Position numbers and translations under genes: made by a program | Part shown: in pieces, positions 8,424 to 15,034 of the stretch | How positions within the stretch are numbered: the stretch's first letter is position 1 | Layout: each line of letters opens with the position of its first letter | From: CALESS01 sp964405455 | GTDB lineage: Bacteria; Chloroflexota; Anaerolineae; Anaerolineales; Anaerolineaceae | Assembly (NCBI GenBank): GCA_964405455.1 | Contig: CAYOOA010000016.1 | Span: 1-39,572, forward strand | DNA length: 39,572 bases | Direction: 5' to 3' | Notes under the pieces: generated by a model | What the model was told of the DNA's origin: nothing | Databases searched by the model: none | The model's input: only the letters and a program-made list of their open reading frames with translations

Positions 8424-8456
8424 GATCCATAATCCTTTACCAATAGGTACGATAGG

Positions 8457-8550
8457 CGGGAATGGATGGGGGTCGAACCCACCGCGGCCCGCAACGCGAC
8501 CCGCCACCGGTTTTGAAGACCGGGAAGCCCACCGGGACTTATCCACTCCC
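8457..8550 (-). tRNA. selC: tRNA-Sec (anticodon UCA)
   Basis: This 94-base cloverleaf carries the hallmarks of bacterial selenocysteine tRNA. It has an 8-bp acceptor stem (GGGAGTGG with CCATTCCC) and a 5-bp T stem with TTCGACC loop, giving the 8+5 (13-bp) acceptor-T stack. The D stem is 6 bp (AAGTCC with GGGCTT) with a 4-base loop. The anticodon loop is CTTCAAA, with anticodon TCA at 8516-8514. A long GC-rich variable arm lies around 8483-8505. The discriminator is G (8457). The bases after it are CCT, so the 3' CCA is not fully encoded and must be completed after transcription. The gene reads UGA as selenocysteine together with SelA, SelB and SelD, none of which lies in this window. Confidence 0.95.
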
Positions 8551-8556
8551 GCATAA

Positions 8557-8562
8557 ATTGTA
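8557..8562 (-). promoter_or_regulatory. Probable -10 box for tRNA-Sec
   Basis: TACAAT on the minus strand ends six bases before the first base of the mature tRNA-Sec. Transcription would thus start at or beside the mature 5' end, leaving little or no leader for RNase P to remove. The -35 region is not convincing. Confidence 0.4.
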
Positions 8563-8726
8563 TCACAGGCCTTCCAGCGTGCATGAAAGGACGATGAATG
8601 ATTTGTTTGGTTGAGAATAATTCGTTTCTTTTTACTCTGTCCAGGGTTATCACTGATTGGAATCCACGGATTATCTTCGGGTATAAAACCTGAAAAAGAT
8701 TTAATATAATTCGTGCTTTAAAACTA

Positions 8727-8754
8727 TTGTATTTTTACGAAAACGGCGTATACT
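8727..8754 (+). promoter_or_regulatory. Sigma-70-type promoter for the ATP-grasp ligase gene
   Basis: TTGTAT (8727-8732) and TATACT (8749-8754) are separated by 16 bases. The leader to the ATG at 8816 would be about 55 bases. A second TATAAT at 8705-8710 lies further upstream and could be an alternative. Confidence 0.45.
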
Positions 8755-8815
8755 ACGAGGCTGTTGTTTCTTTTCCGGTGGAATTCCGGTGAATCTGAGG
8801 AGACAGGAAGTAAAG

Positions 8816-10015
8816 ATGGACCAAGACAAGCTGTACACAATTCAAGAGGCTGAGGCCTCAGACGGCGAAAAACCTCCCAGTATTCCCCCGCGCCCGGCTC
8901 GGCCCTGGCGTGTGGCGGTAATCGCCAACGTGAAGGGGGAGGGTGTCCTCCCGATTGATGCCCCAGCCGACGCGGGCGCGGAATTTGACCGTAAAGAGAC
9001 CATCCAGGCCATTCGGTCTGCCATTGAGTCCGACGGCCATACCACCGCCTTTCTTCCCGCAGATGCCAATTTACCTTTAGCCCTGGCCCAATTCCGGCCC
9101 GATGTGTGTTTTAACATCGCGGAAGGAATCATGGGCGACGGCCGTGAAGCCCAGGTTCCTGCCCTGCTGGAAATGCTGCGCATCCCGTATACGGCTTCAC
9201 GCGTGCTGGCCAATGCGGTTGGCCTGGATAAAACCATGACCAAGCACATCTGGCGCGACCACGGCCTGCCAACTGCCGCCTTCCAGGAATTTGCCAGCGG
9301 CTCAGAGCCTTTGAACCCGGACATGCACTTCCCGATGTTTGTCAAACCAGCCCGCGAGGGCACGGGAATGGGCATGGATGCCGGTGCCATCGTCTACAAC
9401 GAGACGGAACTGCGCAACCGTGTGCGCTGGGTGGTCGAGACCTACCAGCAGCCCGCCCTGGTGGAGGAATATCTCTCCGGACGTGAGTTCACCGTGGCTG
9501 TGTTGGGCCGGGCGGATGCCGCCCAGTATGCCCACCGGCCGGATCTCTACGCCGAAGATGGCTTCCACCGCATGCCCGTCCAGGAAATTGACAACAGCCG
9601 CTCCGTCACCCCGGGCGTCTACGGTTATGAAGCCAAGGCGCTGGGTCTGGACGAAGAAGGTGTGCCGCGGTTCATTTGCCCGGCTCCGATTGACGCTGCC
9701 CTGGCCCGCCAACTTCAAGACCTGGCCATCCAGGCTCACCTGGCCATTGGTACGGTGGATGTTTCGCGGGTGGACATGCGCATGGATGCAGAAGGCAATC
9801 CGCGCTTACTCGAAATCAATACCCTGCCCGGCCTGACGCCCGAGTTTTCGGACCTGTGCGTCATCGCCAAGGCGGATGGATTATCCTATCAGGACTTGAT
9901 CCTGGAAATCCTGTATCTCGGTGCATCACGCTGGGGCTTATGGCCAGCCAGTCCGGTCGAGATACCGCTGTTGAGCGACGTGGAGATGGCTCGTTTGCCA
10001 ATCTCACGTGATTAG
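8816..10015 (+). CDS. D-alanine--D-alanine ligase-like ATP-grasp protein
   Basis: This 399-residue protein shows the Ddl/ATP-grasp order. An N-terminal domain contains RPDVCFNIAEG and GREAQVPALLEMLRIPYTAS, the Ddl substrate-side motifs. A central ATP-grasp part has FPMFVKPAREGTGMGM (glycine loop with the ATP-contacting Lys) and VEEYLSGREFTVAVLG. The C terminus has RVDMRMD and LLEINTLPGLTP, with the Mg-binding Glu/Asn. It is about 90 residues longer than typical DdlB, with a Ser/Pro-rich N-terminal extension and a C-terminal extension. It could make D-Ala-D-Ala for peptidoglycan or ligate another pair of substrates; no mur genes are nearby. The ATG at 8816 is preferred over the GTG at 8789 because AGGAAG lies just upstream. 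A strong terminator follows. Confidence 0.85.
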   Translation: MDQDKLYTIQEAEASDGEKPPSIPPRPARPWRVAVIANVKGEGVLPIDAPADAGAEFDRKETIQAIRSAIESDGHTTAFLPADANLPLALAQFRPDVCFNIAEGIMGDGREAQVPALLEMLRIPYTASRVLANAVGLDKTMTKHIWRDHGLPTAAFQEFASGSEPLNPDMHFPMFVKPAREGTGMGMDAGAIVYNETELRNRVRWVVETYQQPALVEEYLSGREFTVAVLGRADAAQYAHRPDLYAEDGFHRMPVQEIDNSRSVTPGVYGYEAKALGLDEEGVPRFICPAPIDAALARQLQDLAIQAHLAIGTVDVSRVDMRMDAEGNPRLLEINTLPGLTPEFSDLCVIAKADGLSYQDLILEILYLGASRWGLWPASPVEIPLLSDVEMARLPISRD

Positions 10016-10022
10016 GAAATCT

Positions 10023-10054
10023 GGAGGCTGCGAAAGGCAGCCTCCTCTGTTTTT
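10023..10054 (+). terminator. Rho-independent terminator after the ligase gene
   Basis: A perfect 9-bp stem (10023-10031 with 10037-10045) and a GAAAG loop lead into a U-run (TCTGTTTTT) ending at 10054. It isolates the ligase gene from menA, whose -10 box starts 15 bases further on. Confidence 0.88.
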
Positions 10055-10064
10055 AAATCCGCCC

Positions 10065-10081
10065 GGCGGTATAATACCGCC
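10065..10081 (+). promoter_or_regulatory. Palindrome containing the menA -10 box
   Basis: GGCGGTATAATACCGCC is a perfect 17-base palindrome (8-bp arms, one central base). It contains TATAAT (10070-10075) and ends one base before the menA ATG at 10083. With seven bases between the -10 box and the start codon, the transcript would be leaderless. The palindrome could be an operator over the -10, or a chance feature of a GC-rich region. No clear -35 is seen; that region is the upstream terminator. Confidence 0.45.
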
Positions 10082-10082
10082 T

Positions 10083-11003
10083 ATGACCAATCCATCCGCG
10101 CACTCCCTCCCCAAAGATCTGCCTTATTTTCGCCGCTGGCTGCTGGCCATCCGCCCGCGCACATTACCAGCTGCCAGTTCACCGGTCCTGATCGGTTTTG
10201 CCATCGCCCTGGCCGAAGGCAAATTCCACTGGCTGCCGGCGTTGGTCATCCTGGCTTGTGCCGTGCTTTTGCAAATCCTGGCCAACCTGGTTAATGATGT
10301 GGCGGATTTTCAAAAGGGCACGGACACCAGCGGCCGCCTGGGGCCGACCCGGGTGACTCAATCCGGCTTGCTTTCGGTACGGGAGGTTTGGACGGGGGCG
10401 GGGGTGGTGGCTTTACTGGCTGCAGCGGGCGGAGCTTACCTGGCCTGGGTGGGCGGTTGGCCGGTCCTGGTGATGGGCGTGGCCGCCATCCTCGGCGCGG
10501 TGCTTTACACGGTTGGTCCTTTTGCGATGGAGGATTACGGCACCGGCGACCTGTTTGCCTTGCTTTTCTTCGGCCTGGTGGCCGTGGGGGGAACGACCTA
10601 CATCCTGGTCGGAAAGCTCACCCCGCTCAGTTGGATGGGCGGCCTGGGGGCTGGTGTTTTGGTAACGGCCATCCTGGTGGTCAATAATGTGCGGGATATC
10701 GAATCCGACCGGCGGGCCGGGAGAAAGAATATTCCCGTGGTGTGGGGGCGCAAGACCGGTGAGGTGGAATACCTGCTGATGCTGATCGTAGCCTATGGCG
10801 TGCCGATTGTGACCCTGCTGGCGGGTTTCTCCAGCGCGTGGATTTTGCTGCCGCTGCTCAGCCTGCCGCGGGCCGTGCAACTCTTTCACCAGATCCGCAC
10901 GCTGCCGGCCGGGCCGGGATTCAACCGGCTGCTGGCCAACACCGCCCAACTGGTGTTGATTTATTGTGTGCTGTTTTCCGCGGGGATTTTGATCGGCGGT
11001 TAA
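10083..11003 (+). CDS. menA: 1,4-dihydroxy-2-naphthoate polyprenyltransferase
   Basis: A 306-residue UbiA-superfamily membrane prenyltransferase that attaches the polyprenyl tail to dihydroxynaphthoate in menaquinone synthesis. The opening RRWLLAIRPRTLPAASSPVL is typical of MenA. Both Asp-rich prenyl-diphosphate motifs are present: NDVADFQKGTDT (first) and NNVRDIESDRRAGRKN (second), the latter being the MenA form. About eight to nine hydrophobic segments follow the UbiA pattern. The frame is open further upstream to 10008, but that region holds the ligase stop codon and terminator, so the ATG at 10083 is chosen; it has no Shine-Dalgarno sequence. Its stop overlaps the stop of convergent menG, which acts on its product. 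Confidence 0.93.
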   Translation: MTNPSAHSLPKDLPYFRRWLLAIRPRTLPAASSPVLIGFAIALAEGKFHWLPALVILACAVLLQILANLVNDVADFQKGTDTSGRLGPTRVTQSGLLSVREVWTGAGVVALLAAAGGAYLAWVGGWPVLVMGVAAILGAVLYTVGPFAMEDYGTGDLFALLFFGLVAVGGTTYILVGKLTPLSWMGGLGAGVLVTAILVVNNVRDIESDRRAGRKNIPVVWGRKTGEVEYLLMLIVAYGVPIVTLLAGFSSAWILLPLLSLPRAVQLFHQIRTLPAGPGFNRLLANTAQLVLIYCVLFSAGILIGG

Positions 11004-11716
11004 CTGTTTGTGGTTCTCTTCCGCCCCCAGTGGATGGCCATGGTGCCAGCCATGCGGCGGACAAAACCTTCCACTTCATAGCCGGCCTTGCGGAAGCGTT
11101 CTGCGAGGGCTTCGGCGGTCAAAAAGCGGGCCGTGGTTTCCGGCAGGTAGGTATACGCTTCTGCATCTCCAGCCACCAGCTTGCCCAGCAGGGGGATGAT
11201 GTATTTTAAGTGGATGCGGATGAAGGGCAGCAGCAGGTTTTTCTGCGGCGGGGTGGTATCCAGGGAAACAATCCGCCCGGCCGGGGTTGAAACGCGGAAC
11301 TGCTCCGCCAGGCAGACATCCACATCGGGCACATTCCGTAAAAGGTAACCAGAAATAACACCATCAAAAACGCCGGGTGCAAAGGGTAGGTGCTGGGCAT
11401 CTGCCACCACCCAGGCAATCCGCTCTCCGCCGGGGCGCCGGCGGCCGACTTCCATCATCTCCAGGGTCAGATCGGCAGCAATACACTGAACCGAAGGGTG
11501 TTCGGTTGTTATTTGCAGGGCGAGATCACCGGTGCCGCTGCCCAGGTCCAGGATGCGCTCTCCCTGGCGGGGAGCCAGGTGACGGATGGCTTCCGTGCGC
11601 CAGGCGCGGTCGCGGCCAAAGGTCATCAGGCGGTTGAGCAAATCGTAACGGCTGGCAATGCGGGCAAACATCCGCCGGACGTAGGGGACGCGGGCATCTC
11701 CCTGGGGTGGTTTCAT
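11000..11716 (-). CDS. menG: Demethylmenaquinone methyltransferase (MenG/UbiE)
   Basis: A 238-residue class I SAM methyltransferase that methylates demethylmenaquinone in the last step of menaquinone synthesis. Family signatures are clear: MFARIASRYDLLNRLMTFG near the N terminus, the SAM loop LDLGSGTGDLA (about residues 56-66), and a YLLRNVPDVD segment. The ATG overlaps the stop of the ABC permease gene by four bases (ATGA), so it belongs to that operon and is translationally coupled to it. The 3' end overlaps the 3' end of menA by four bases. The substrate could also include ubiquinone precursors in other bacteria, but the adjacent menA points to menaquinone. Confidence 0.92.
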   Translation of the reverse strand: MKPPQGDARVPYVRRMFARIASRYDLLNRLMTFGRDRAWRTEAIRHLAPRQGERILDLGSGTGDLALQITTEHPSVQCIAADLTLEMMEVGRRRPGGERIAWVVADAQHLPFAPGVFDGVISGYLLRNVPDVDVCLAEQFRVSTPAGRIVSLDTTPPQKNLLLPFIRIHLKYIIPLLGKLVAGDAEAYTYLPETTARFLTAEALAERFRKAGYEVEGFVRRMAGTMAIHWGRKRTTNS

Positions 11717-12468
11717 GCATTTTCCTCGTTAGATTGGAATTGCCAGGGGCAAAGCAGGCGGTGCAGCCAGTCGGCAGCGAAATACAGCAGCAGCCCAAGC
11801 AGGCTCATGGCAACCACCCCGGCATACATCTTGGGGTAATTGTACAAAGTGGTGCCGTACAGGTAAATATAATAACCCAGGCCGCGGGTGGTGGCGATCA
11901 ATTCCACAATGTACAACACGGCCACCGCCGAGCCGATGGACTGCCGCACCGCCGTCAGGATGGCCGGCAGGCTGGCCGGGAAATAGACAAACTTGAACAA
12001 CCCCCGCCGACCGGCGCCCAGGCTGCGAACGGAATAGATCAACTCCGGCCGGATGGCGGCAGCCTGATCCCGAACCAGGACCAGGATTTGGAAAAACAGG
12101 ATCAGGAAAATCATCACGATCTTGGAAAGATCATTGATACCCAGGAACAGCATCACCACCGGCACCAGTACAACTTTGGGGATGGGGTAGAGGATGTACA
12201 GGATGGGTGAAAAAATCTGGTTGATGCGCTCGGATTGGCCCATCACCAGCCCGGCCGGGACGGCCAGGAGGATGGACAGAGCGAGGGAGGCCAGCACCCG
12301 CCAGGCCGAGGCCAGGAAGTGTCCGCCCAACTCGCCGCCCATCTCTTTGAAAAACACCTGCATGACCAACCAGGGCGGCGGCAGGATATCCTTGTTGACC
12401 AGCATGGCCAGGATTTGCCAGGCAGCCAGCAGGCCCAGGGTAGCCCATAGCAGGTTGAAGCGCTTCAT
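11713..12468 (-). CDS. ABC transporter permease, NitT/TauT (SsuC-like) family
   Basis: A 251-residue inner-membrane permease with about six hydrophobic segments and the cytoplasmic EAA-type loop (SVRSLGAGRRGLFKFVYFPA) that docks the ATPase. The sequence pattern (ILPPPWLV near the N terminus, GLVMGQSERINQIFSPIL) is that of the nitrate/sulfonate/taurine and thiamine-precursor permease group. The substrate cannot be read from it. Start and stop codons overlap both neighbours (ATPase upstream, menG downstream) by four bases, so the three are translated as a unit. Confidence 0.9.
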   Translation of the reverse strand: MKRFNLLWATLGLLAAWQILAMLVNKDILPPPWLVMQVFFKEMGGELGGHFLASAWRVLASLALSILLAVPAGLVMGQSERINQIFSPILYILYPIPKVVLVPVVMLFLGINDLSKIVMIFLILFFQILVLVRDQAAAIRPELIYSVRSLGAGRRGLFKFVYFPASLPAILTAVRQSIGSAVAVLYIVELIATTRGLGYYIYLYGTTLYNYPKMYAGVVAMSLLGLLLYFAADWLHRLLCPWQFQSNEENA

Positions 12469-13241
12469 TCAATCCCGCCTTTCAACTCTGCCCGGATGCG
12501 GGCAGTGAGAGCGGGGTAGGCCTCATCCATGACCGGGGCCGGGCAACCCATGAAGGGATTTTCCAGGATCAAGGGATTGGTGTTGGTGTGCGGAGCCAAC
12601 ACCAGGATTTTTTCTCCAATAAAGAGAGCTTCTTCGATGGTGTGGGTGACCAGGATTGTGGTCAGGTCGCGTTCTTTGTGCAGCTGCAGCACCAGGCCTT
12701 GCAGGCTTTCGCGGGTGGGGGCATCGAGCGAGGCAAACGGTTCATCCATCAGCAGCAGGTCGGGTTCCAGCACCAGGGTGCGGGCGATGGCCGTCCGCTG
12801 GCGCTGCCCGCCGGAGACCTGGCCCGGGTATTGGTCGGCAACGCCGAGAATCCCCAGCCGCTCCATCCATGCTGTCACCCGTTGGGGGGCATCCGGCGGC
12901 AAACCTTCGGCCGGAGCGTGGCGTGTATCCGGGCCGTAAAAGCGGCGCAAGTCCAGGCCGAGTGAGACATTCTGACGGATCGTTGCCCAGGGCAGCAGAC
13001 CGTAATCCTGAAGGATCAGGCCGGTTTGCGGACGGGGTCCGCTGGTCGGACGGCTGTTGATCAACAATTGGCCGGAAACCGGTTGGCGCAGCCCGGCCAG
13101 CAGGTACAGCAGGGTGGATTTTCCGCAGCCCGAGGCGCCGATCACGGCCCAGGATTGACCCTTCACCACTTCCCAGGAAAAATCCTGGAAGATGGGCAGT
13201 TTTTTCCCGTATTGGAAGGTCAGTCGCTCGGCCTGGATCAT
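12465..13241 (-). CDS. ABC transporter ATPase, NitT/TauT family
   Basis: A 258-residue nucleotide-binding subunit. Walker A (GASGCGKST), the Q-loop (LILQDYGLLPW), the ABC signature (VSGGQRQR), Walker B (LLLMDEPFASLD) and the switch His (LVTHTIEEA) are all intact. It energises the importer formed with the permease that follows and the binding lipoprotein encoded 15 bases upstream. The start is the ATG at 13241, with only a weak GAAAG upstream; coupling to the preceding gene may help its translation. Confidence 0.93.
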   Translation of the reverse strand: MIQAERLTFQYGKKLPIFQDFSWEVVKGQSWAVIGASGCGKSTLLYLLAGLRQPVSGQLLINSRPTSGPRPQTGLILQDYGLLPWATIRQNVSLGLDLRRFYGPDTRHAPAEGLPPDAPQRVTAWMERLGILGVADQYPGQVSGGQRQRTAIARTLVLEPDLLLMDEPFASLDAPTRESLQGLVLQLHKERDLTTILVTHTIEEALFIGEKILVLAPHTNTNPLILENPFMGCPAPVMDEAYPALTARIRAELKGGIE

Positions 13242-13256
13242 CTTTCAAGCATTCGG

Positions 13257-14204
13257 CTATTTAGGCAGAAAGGAACCGTCGATGGTGTCCGTGTACTTCT
13301 GGGCGGCCGGAATCAAACCGTTGGACACGGCCCAATCCAGGGCGTCTTTGAATTGCGCTTCAGAGGGCACACTGGCGGTGGGAAAGGTGGGCACCTGGTA
13401 ACTGCCGACGGCAGCCGCGGGAACGAGATTGAGTTGAACCATCAAGTCGTTGTATTTCGCCTTATCGGCATTGATGGCGTTAACTGCTTTTTCAACAGCG
13501 CTCAAGAAGGCCTTGATATCGGCAGGGCGCGCGTTGAGCGTCTGGGTGCTGAAGGTGAAGACGCTGTTGCTCACCTCCGGCAGGGTCGTGTCATCGATTA
13601 CCAGGACGGCGCCTTTTTGCATCAGAAGCGAAGCCAGCGGATCGGGCATGACCGCGGCCTTTAACTCGCCGGATTCCAGCAGGGCGGTGCGGTCGGCAAT
13701 CTTGGGCACGGCAATTTTCTTGATCTCATCCGGTTTGAGCCCGGCGCGGGCCAGGACGCGGTCAGTCATGTATTCAATGACAGTGCCGGTGGAGATACCA
13801 ATTTGCACCCCCTTGAGATCCTCAACCGTCTTGATGCCGCTGTCCTTGGCAGCCAGGATGCGGAAAACGGGGTATTCCGGCGTGGCCACCCGGGCAAAGC
13901 GGACGATCTTGACCTTTGAGCCCTCGCGGTTGTAGTAGAGGGTGGTCACCAGTTCGTTGAGCATGCCGTCAATTTGACCGGATTGCATCAGTTGATCGCG
14001 TTCCGGGGCGGAACCGACGGGAACAAGCTCCACCTTCACGCCAGCTTCCGTGAAATATCCTTCCTTATCCGCCACATAAAGGGGCAGGGTGTCCAGCACC
14101 GGCAGGACGGCTACCTTTAGTGGTGCGGTTTCGGTCGGCTTGGCCGTGCAGCCGGCCAGGGCAATGAAAACAAGGACCAATAGGATGGAGAGTACTTTTT
14201 TCAT
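13257..14204 (-). CDS. NitT/TauT-type substrate-binding lipoprotein
   Basis: A 315-residue protein with a lipoprotein signal (KK at the N terminus, a hydrophobic core and the lipobox ALAGC), then two lobes of the NMT1/SsuA-like periplasmic-binding fold. Typical segments are VAVLPVLDTLPLYVADKEGYF, GVQIGISTGTVIEYM and AAVMPDPLASLL. Such proteins bind small anions, amino-pyrimidine thiamine precursors or aromatic compounds; the ligand here is unknown. The open frame extends further upstream to 14447, but only the ATG at 14204 begins a proper signal peptide, and it has an AAGGA motif upstream. It is the first gene of the importer, before the ATPase, permease and menG. Confidence 0.9.
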   Translation of the reverse strand: MKKVLSILLVLVFIALAGCTAKPTETAPLKVAVLPVLDTLPLYVADKEGYFTEAGVKVELVPVGSAPERDQLMQSGQIDGMLNELVTTLYYNREGSKVKIVRFARVATPEYPVFRILAAKDSGIKTVEDLKGVQIGISTGTVIEYMTDRVLARAGLKPDEIKKIAVPKIADRTALLESGELKAAVMPDPLASLLMQKGAVLVIDDTTLPEVSNSVFTFSTQTLNARPADIKAFLSAVEKAVNAINADKAKYNDLMVQLNLVPAAAVGSYQVPTFPTASVPSEAQFKDALDWAVSNGLIPAAQKYTDTIDGSFLPK

Positions 14205-14251
14205 TGGAGGAATCCTTTCTAGTTCGAAGAGATTCAAGCAGGCTGCAAGGA

Positions 14252-14812
14252 TTATGCAAAGATGAATGGAAACCAGGCAATCAGCAGCGGGTGGATTTGC
14301 AGGGCAATCAGCCCGGCAGCCAACCCGAGCAGGGCTCCGACCAGCACATCCAGCAGGTAGTGCACCCCCGTGGAAACGCGGGCCAGGATGACAAAGGGTG
14401 CCCAGATGGTGGCCAGGATGGCAAACCAGAGCGGGCCGATGCTCCAAAAAACCACGGCAATCAGCACGGCGCGGGCAGCGTGGCCGGAGGGGAAGGAATG
14501 GGGGTCCGCGCTACGGTAGACTCCACCCCATTCGCCTTCCGGGCGGCGGCGTTTGACCGTGAATTTAATCAACATAACCAGCACGGCAAGTCCAAAGATG
14601 GCCGCAGCCAGCAGGGCTGCCCTGGCGTGCCAGTCGCCGCGGGTAGCCAACCAGATGATGAACAGACCGCCCAACCAGAACCAGGAATCAGCCGAATGCG
14701 CCAGGATGGCTGCCGGCCGGAACCAGGGGCTGGAGCCGGGCTGCAGGCGGAGGTGGCGCGAAATCTGCTCATCCCATTCGAGAAATTTATCCAGGGAAGG
14801 TGCCAGTGTCAT
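14252..14812 (-). CDS. PAP2-family membrane phosphatase
   Basis: A 186-residue integral membrane protein with the three-part PAP2 catalytic signature: KFTVKRRRP (KxxxxxxRP), SFPSGHA (PSGH) and ARVSTGVHYLLDV (xRxxxxxHxxxD). The third motif has Ala where many members have Ser. Members dephosphorylate undecaprenyl diphosphate, phosphatidate or phosphatidylglycerol phosphate. A role in recycling the lipid carrier is a reasonable guess, not shown here. The ATG has TTGGAG directly upstream. It is the first gene of the leftward unit; a TATAAT box lies 31 bases upstream. Confidence 0.9.
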   Translation of the reverse strand: MTLAPSLDKFLEWDEQISRHLRLQPGSSPWFRPAAILAHSADSWFWLGGLFIIWLATRGDWHARAALLAAAIFGLAVLVMLIKFTVKRRRPEGEWGGVYRSADPHSFPSGHAARAVLIAVVFWSIGPLWFAILATIWAPFVILARVSTGVHYLLDVLVGALLGLAAGLIALQIHPLLIAWFPFIFA

Positions 14813-14843
14813 ACTCCAAAACAGGATTAATTACAGGATGTTT

Positions 14844-14849
14844 ATTATA
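14844..14849 (-). promoter_or_regulatory. Probable -10 box of the PAP2-ABC-menG unit
   Basis: TATAAT on the minus strand, 31 bases before the ATG of the PAP2 gene. It is back to back with the promoter of the peptide-importer operon at 14921. No good -35 at 16-18 bases was found. Confidence 0.42.
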
Positions 14850-14920
14850 AAGCACCCTTGTTAGTTTTTCATATTTCAAATTTGTTTGCCAAATTACTAT
14901 GAATTTAGCATTAATTACCG

Positions 14921-14926
14921 TATAAT
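14921..14926 (+). promoter_or_regulatory. Probable -10 box of the peptide-importer operon
   Basis: TATAAT lies about 108 bases before the GTG start of the first binding protein, which gives a long, structured leader. The -35 region is AT-rich but has no close match to TTGACA. Confidence 0.42.
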
Positions 14927-14947
14927 GAATCGCAGTCGGTTATTCAT

Positions 14948-14988
14948 CGGTGCGGTCGCCGCCGCACCGGGGTTGGGTTTTCCAGCCC
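14948..14988 (+). promoter_or_regulatory. Two hairpins in the leader of the binding-protein mRNA
   Basis: An 8-bp perfect stem (14948-14955 with 14962-14969) is followed at once by a 7-bp stem (14970-14976 with 14982-14988, one G-U pair). No U-run follows, so a terminator is unlikely. They may protect the 5' end of an abundant mRNA or form part of a regulator-binding leader. I do not recognise a known riboswitch. Confidence 0.4.
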
Positions 14989-15034
14989 GGTTCAAATTCA
15001 CCCGTTTCCCAAGTACGATTTGATGGAGGAGAAA

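Noticed and set aside
8424..8546. N-terminal extension of the M50 peptidase by 41 residues
   Set aside because: It would translate the tRNA-Sec gene. The ATG at 8423 has a ribosome binding site and begins a normal protein.
13257..14447. 396-residue version of the NitT/TauT binding protein
   Set aside because: The first 81 residues overlap the PAP2 gene in another frame and do not form a signal. The ATG at 14204 begins a proper lipoprotein signal.
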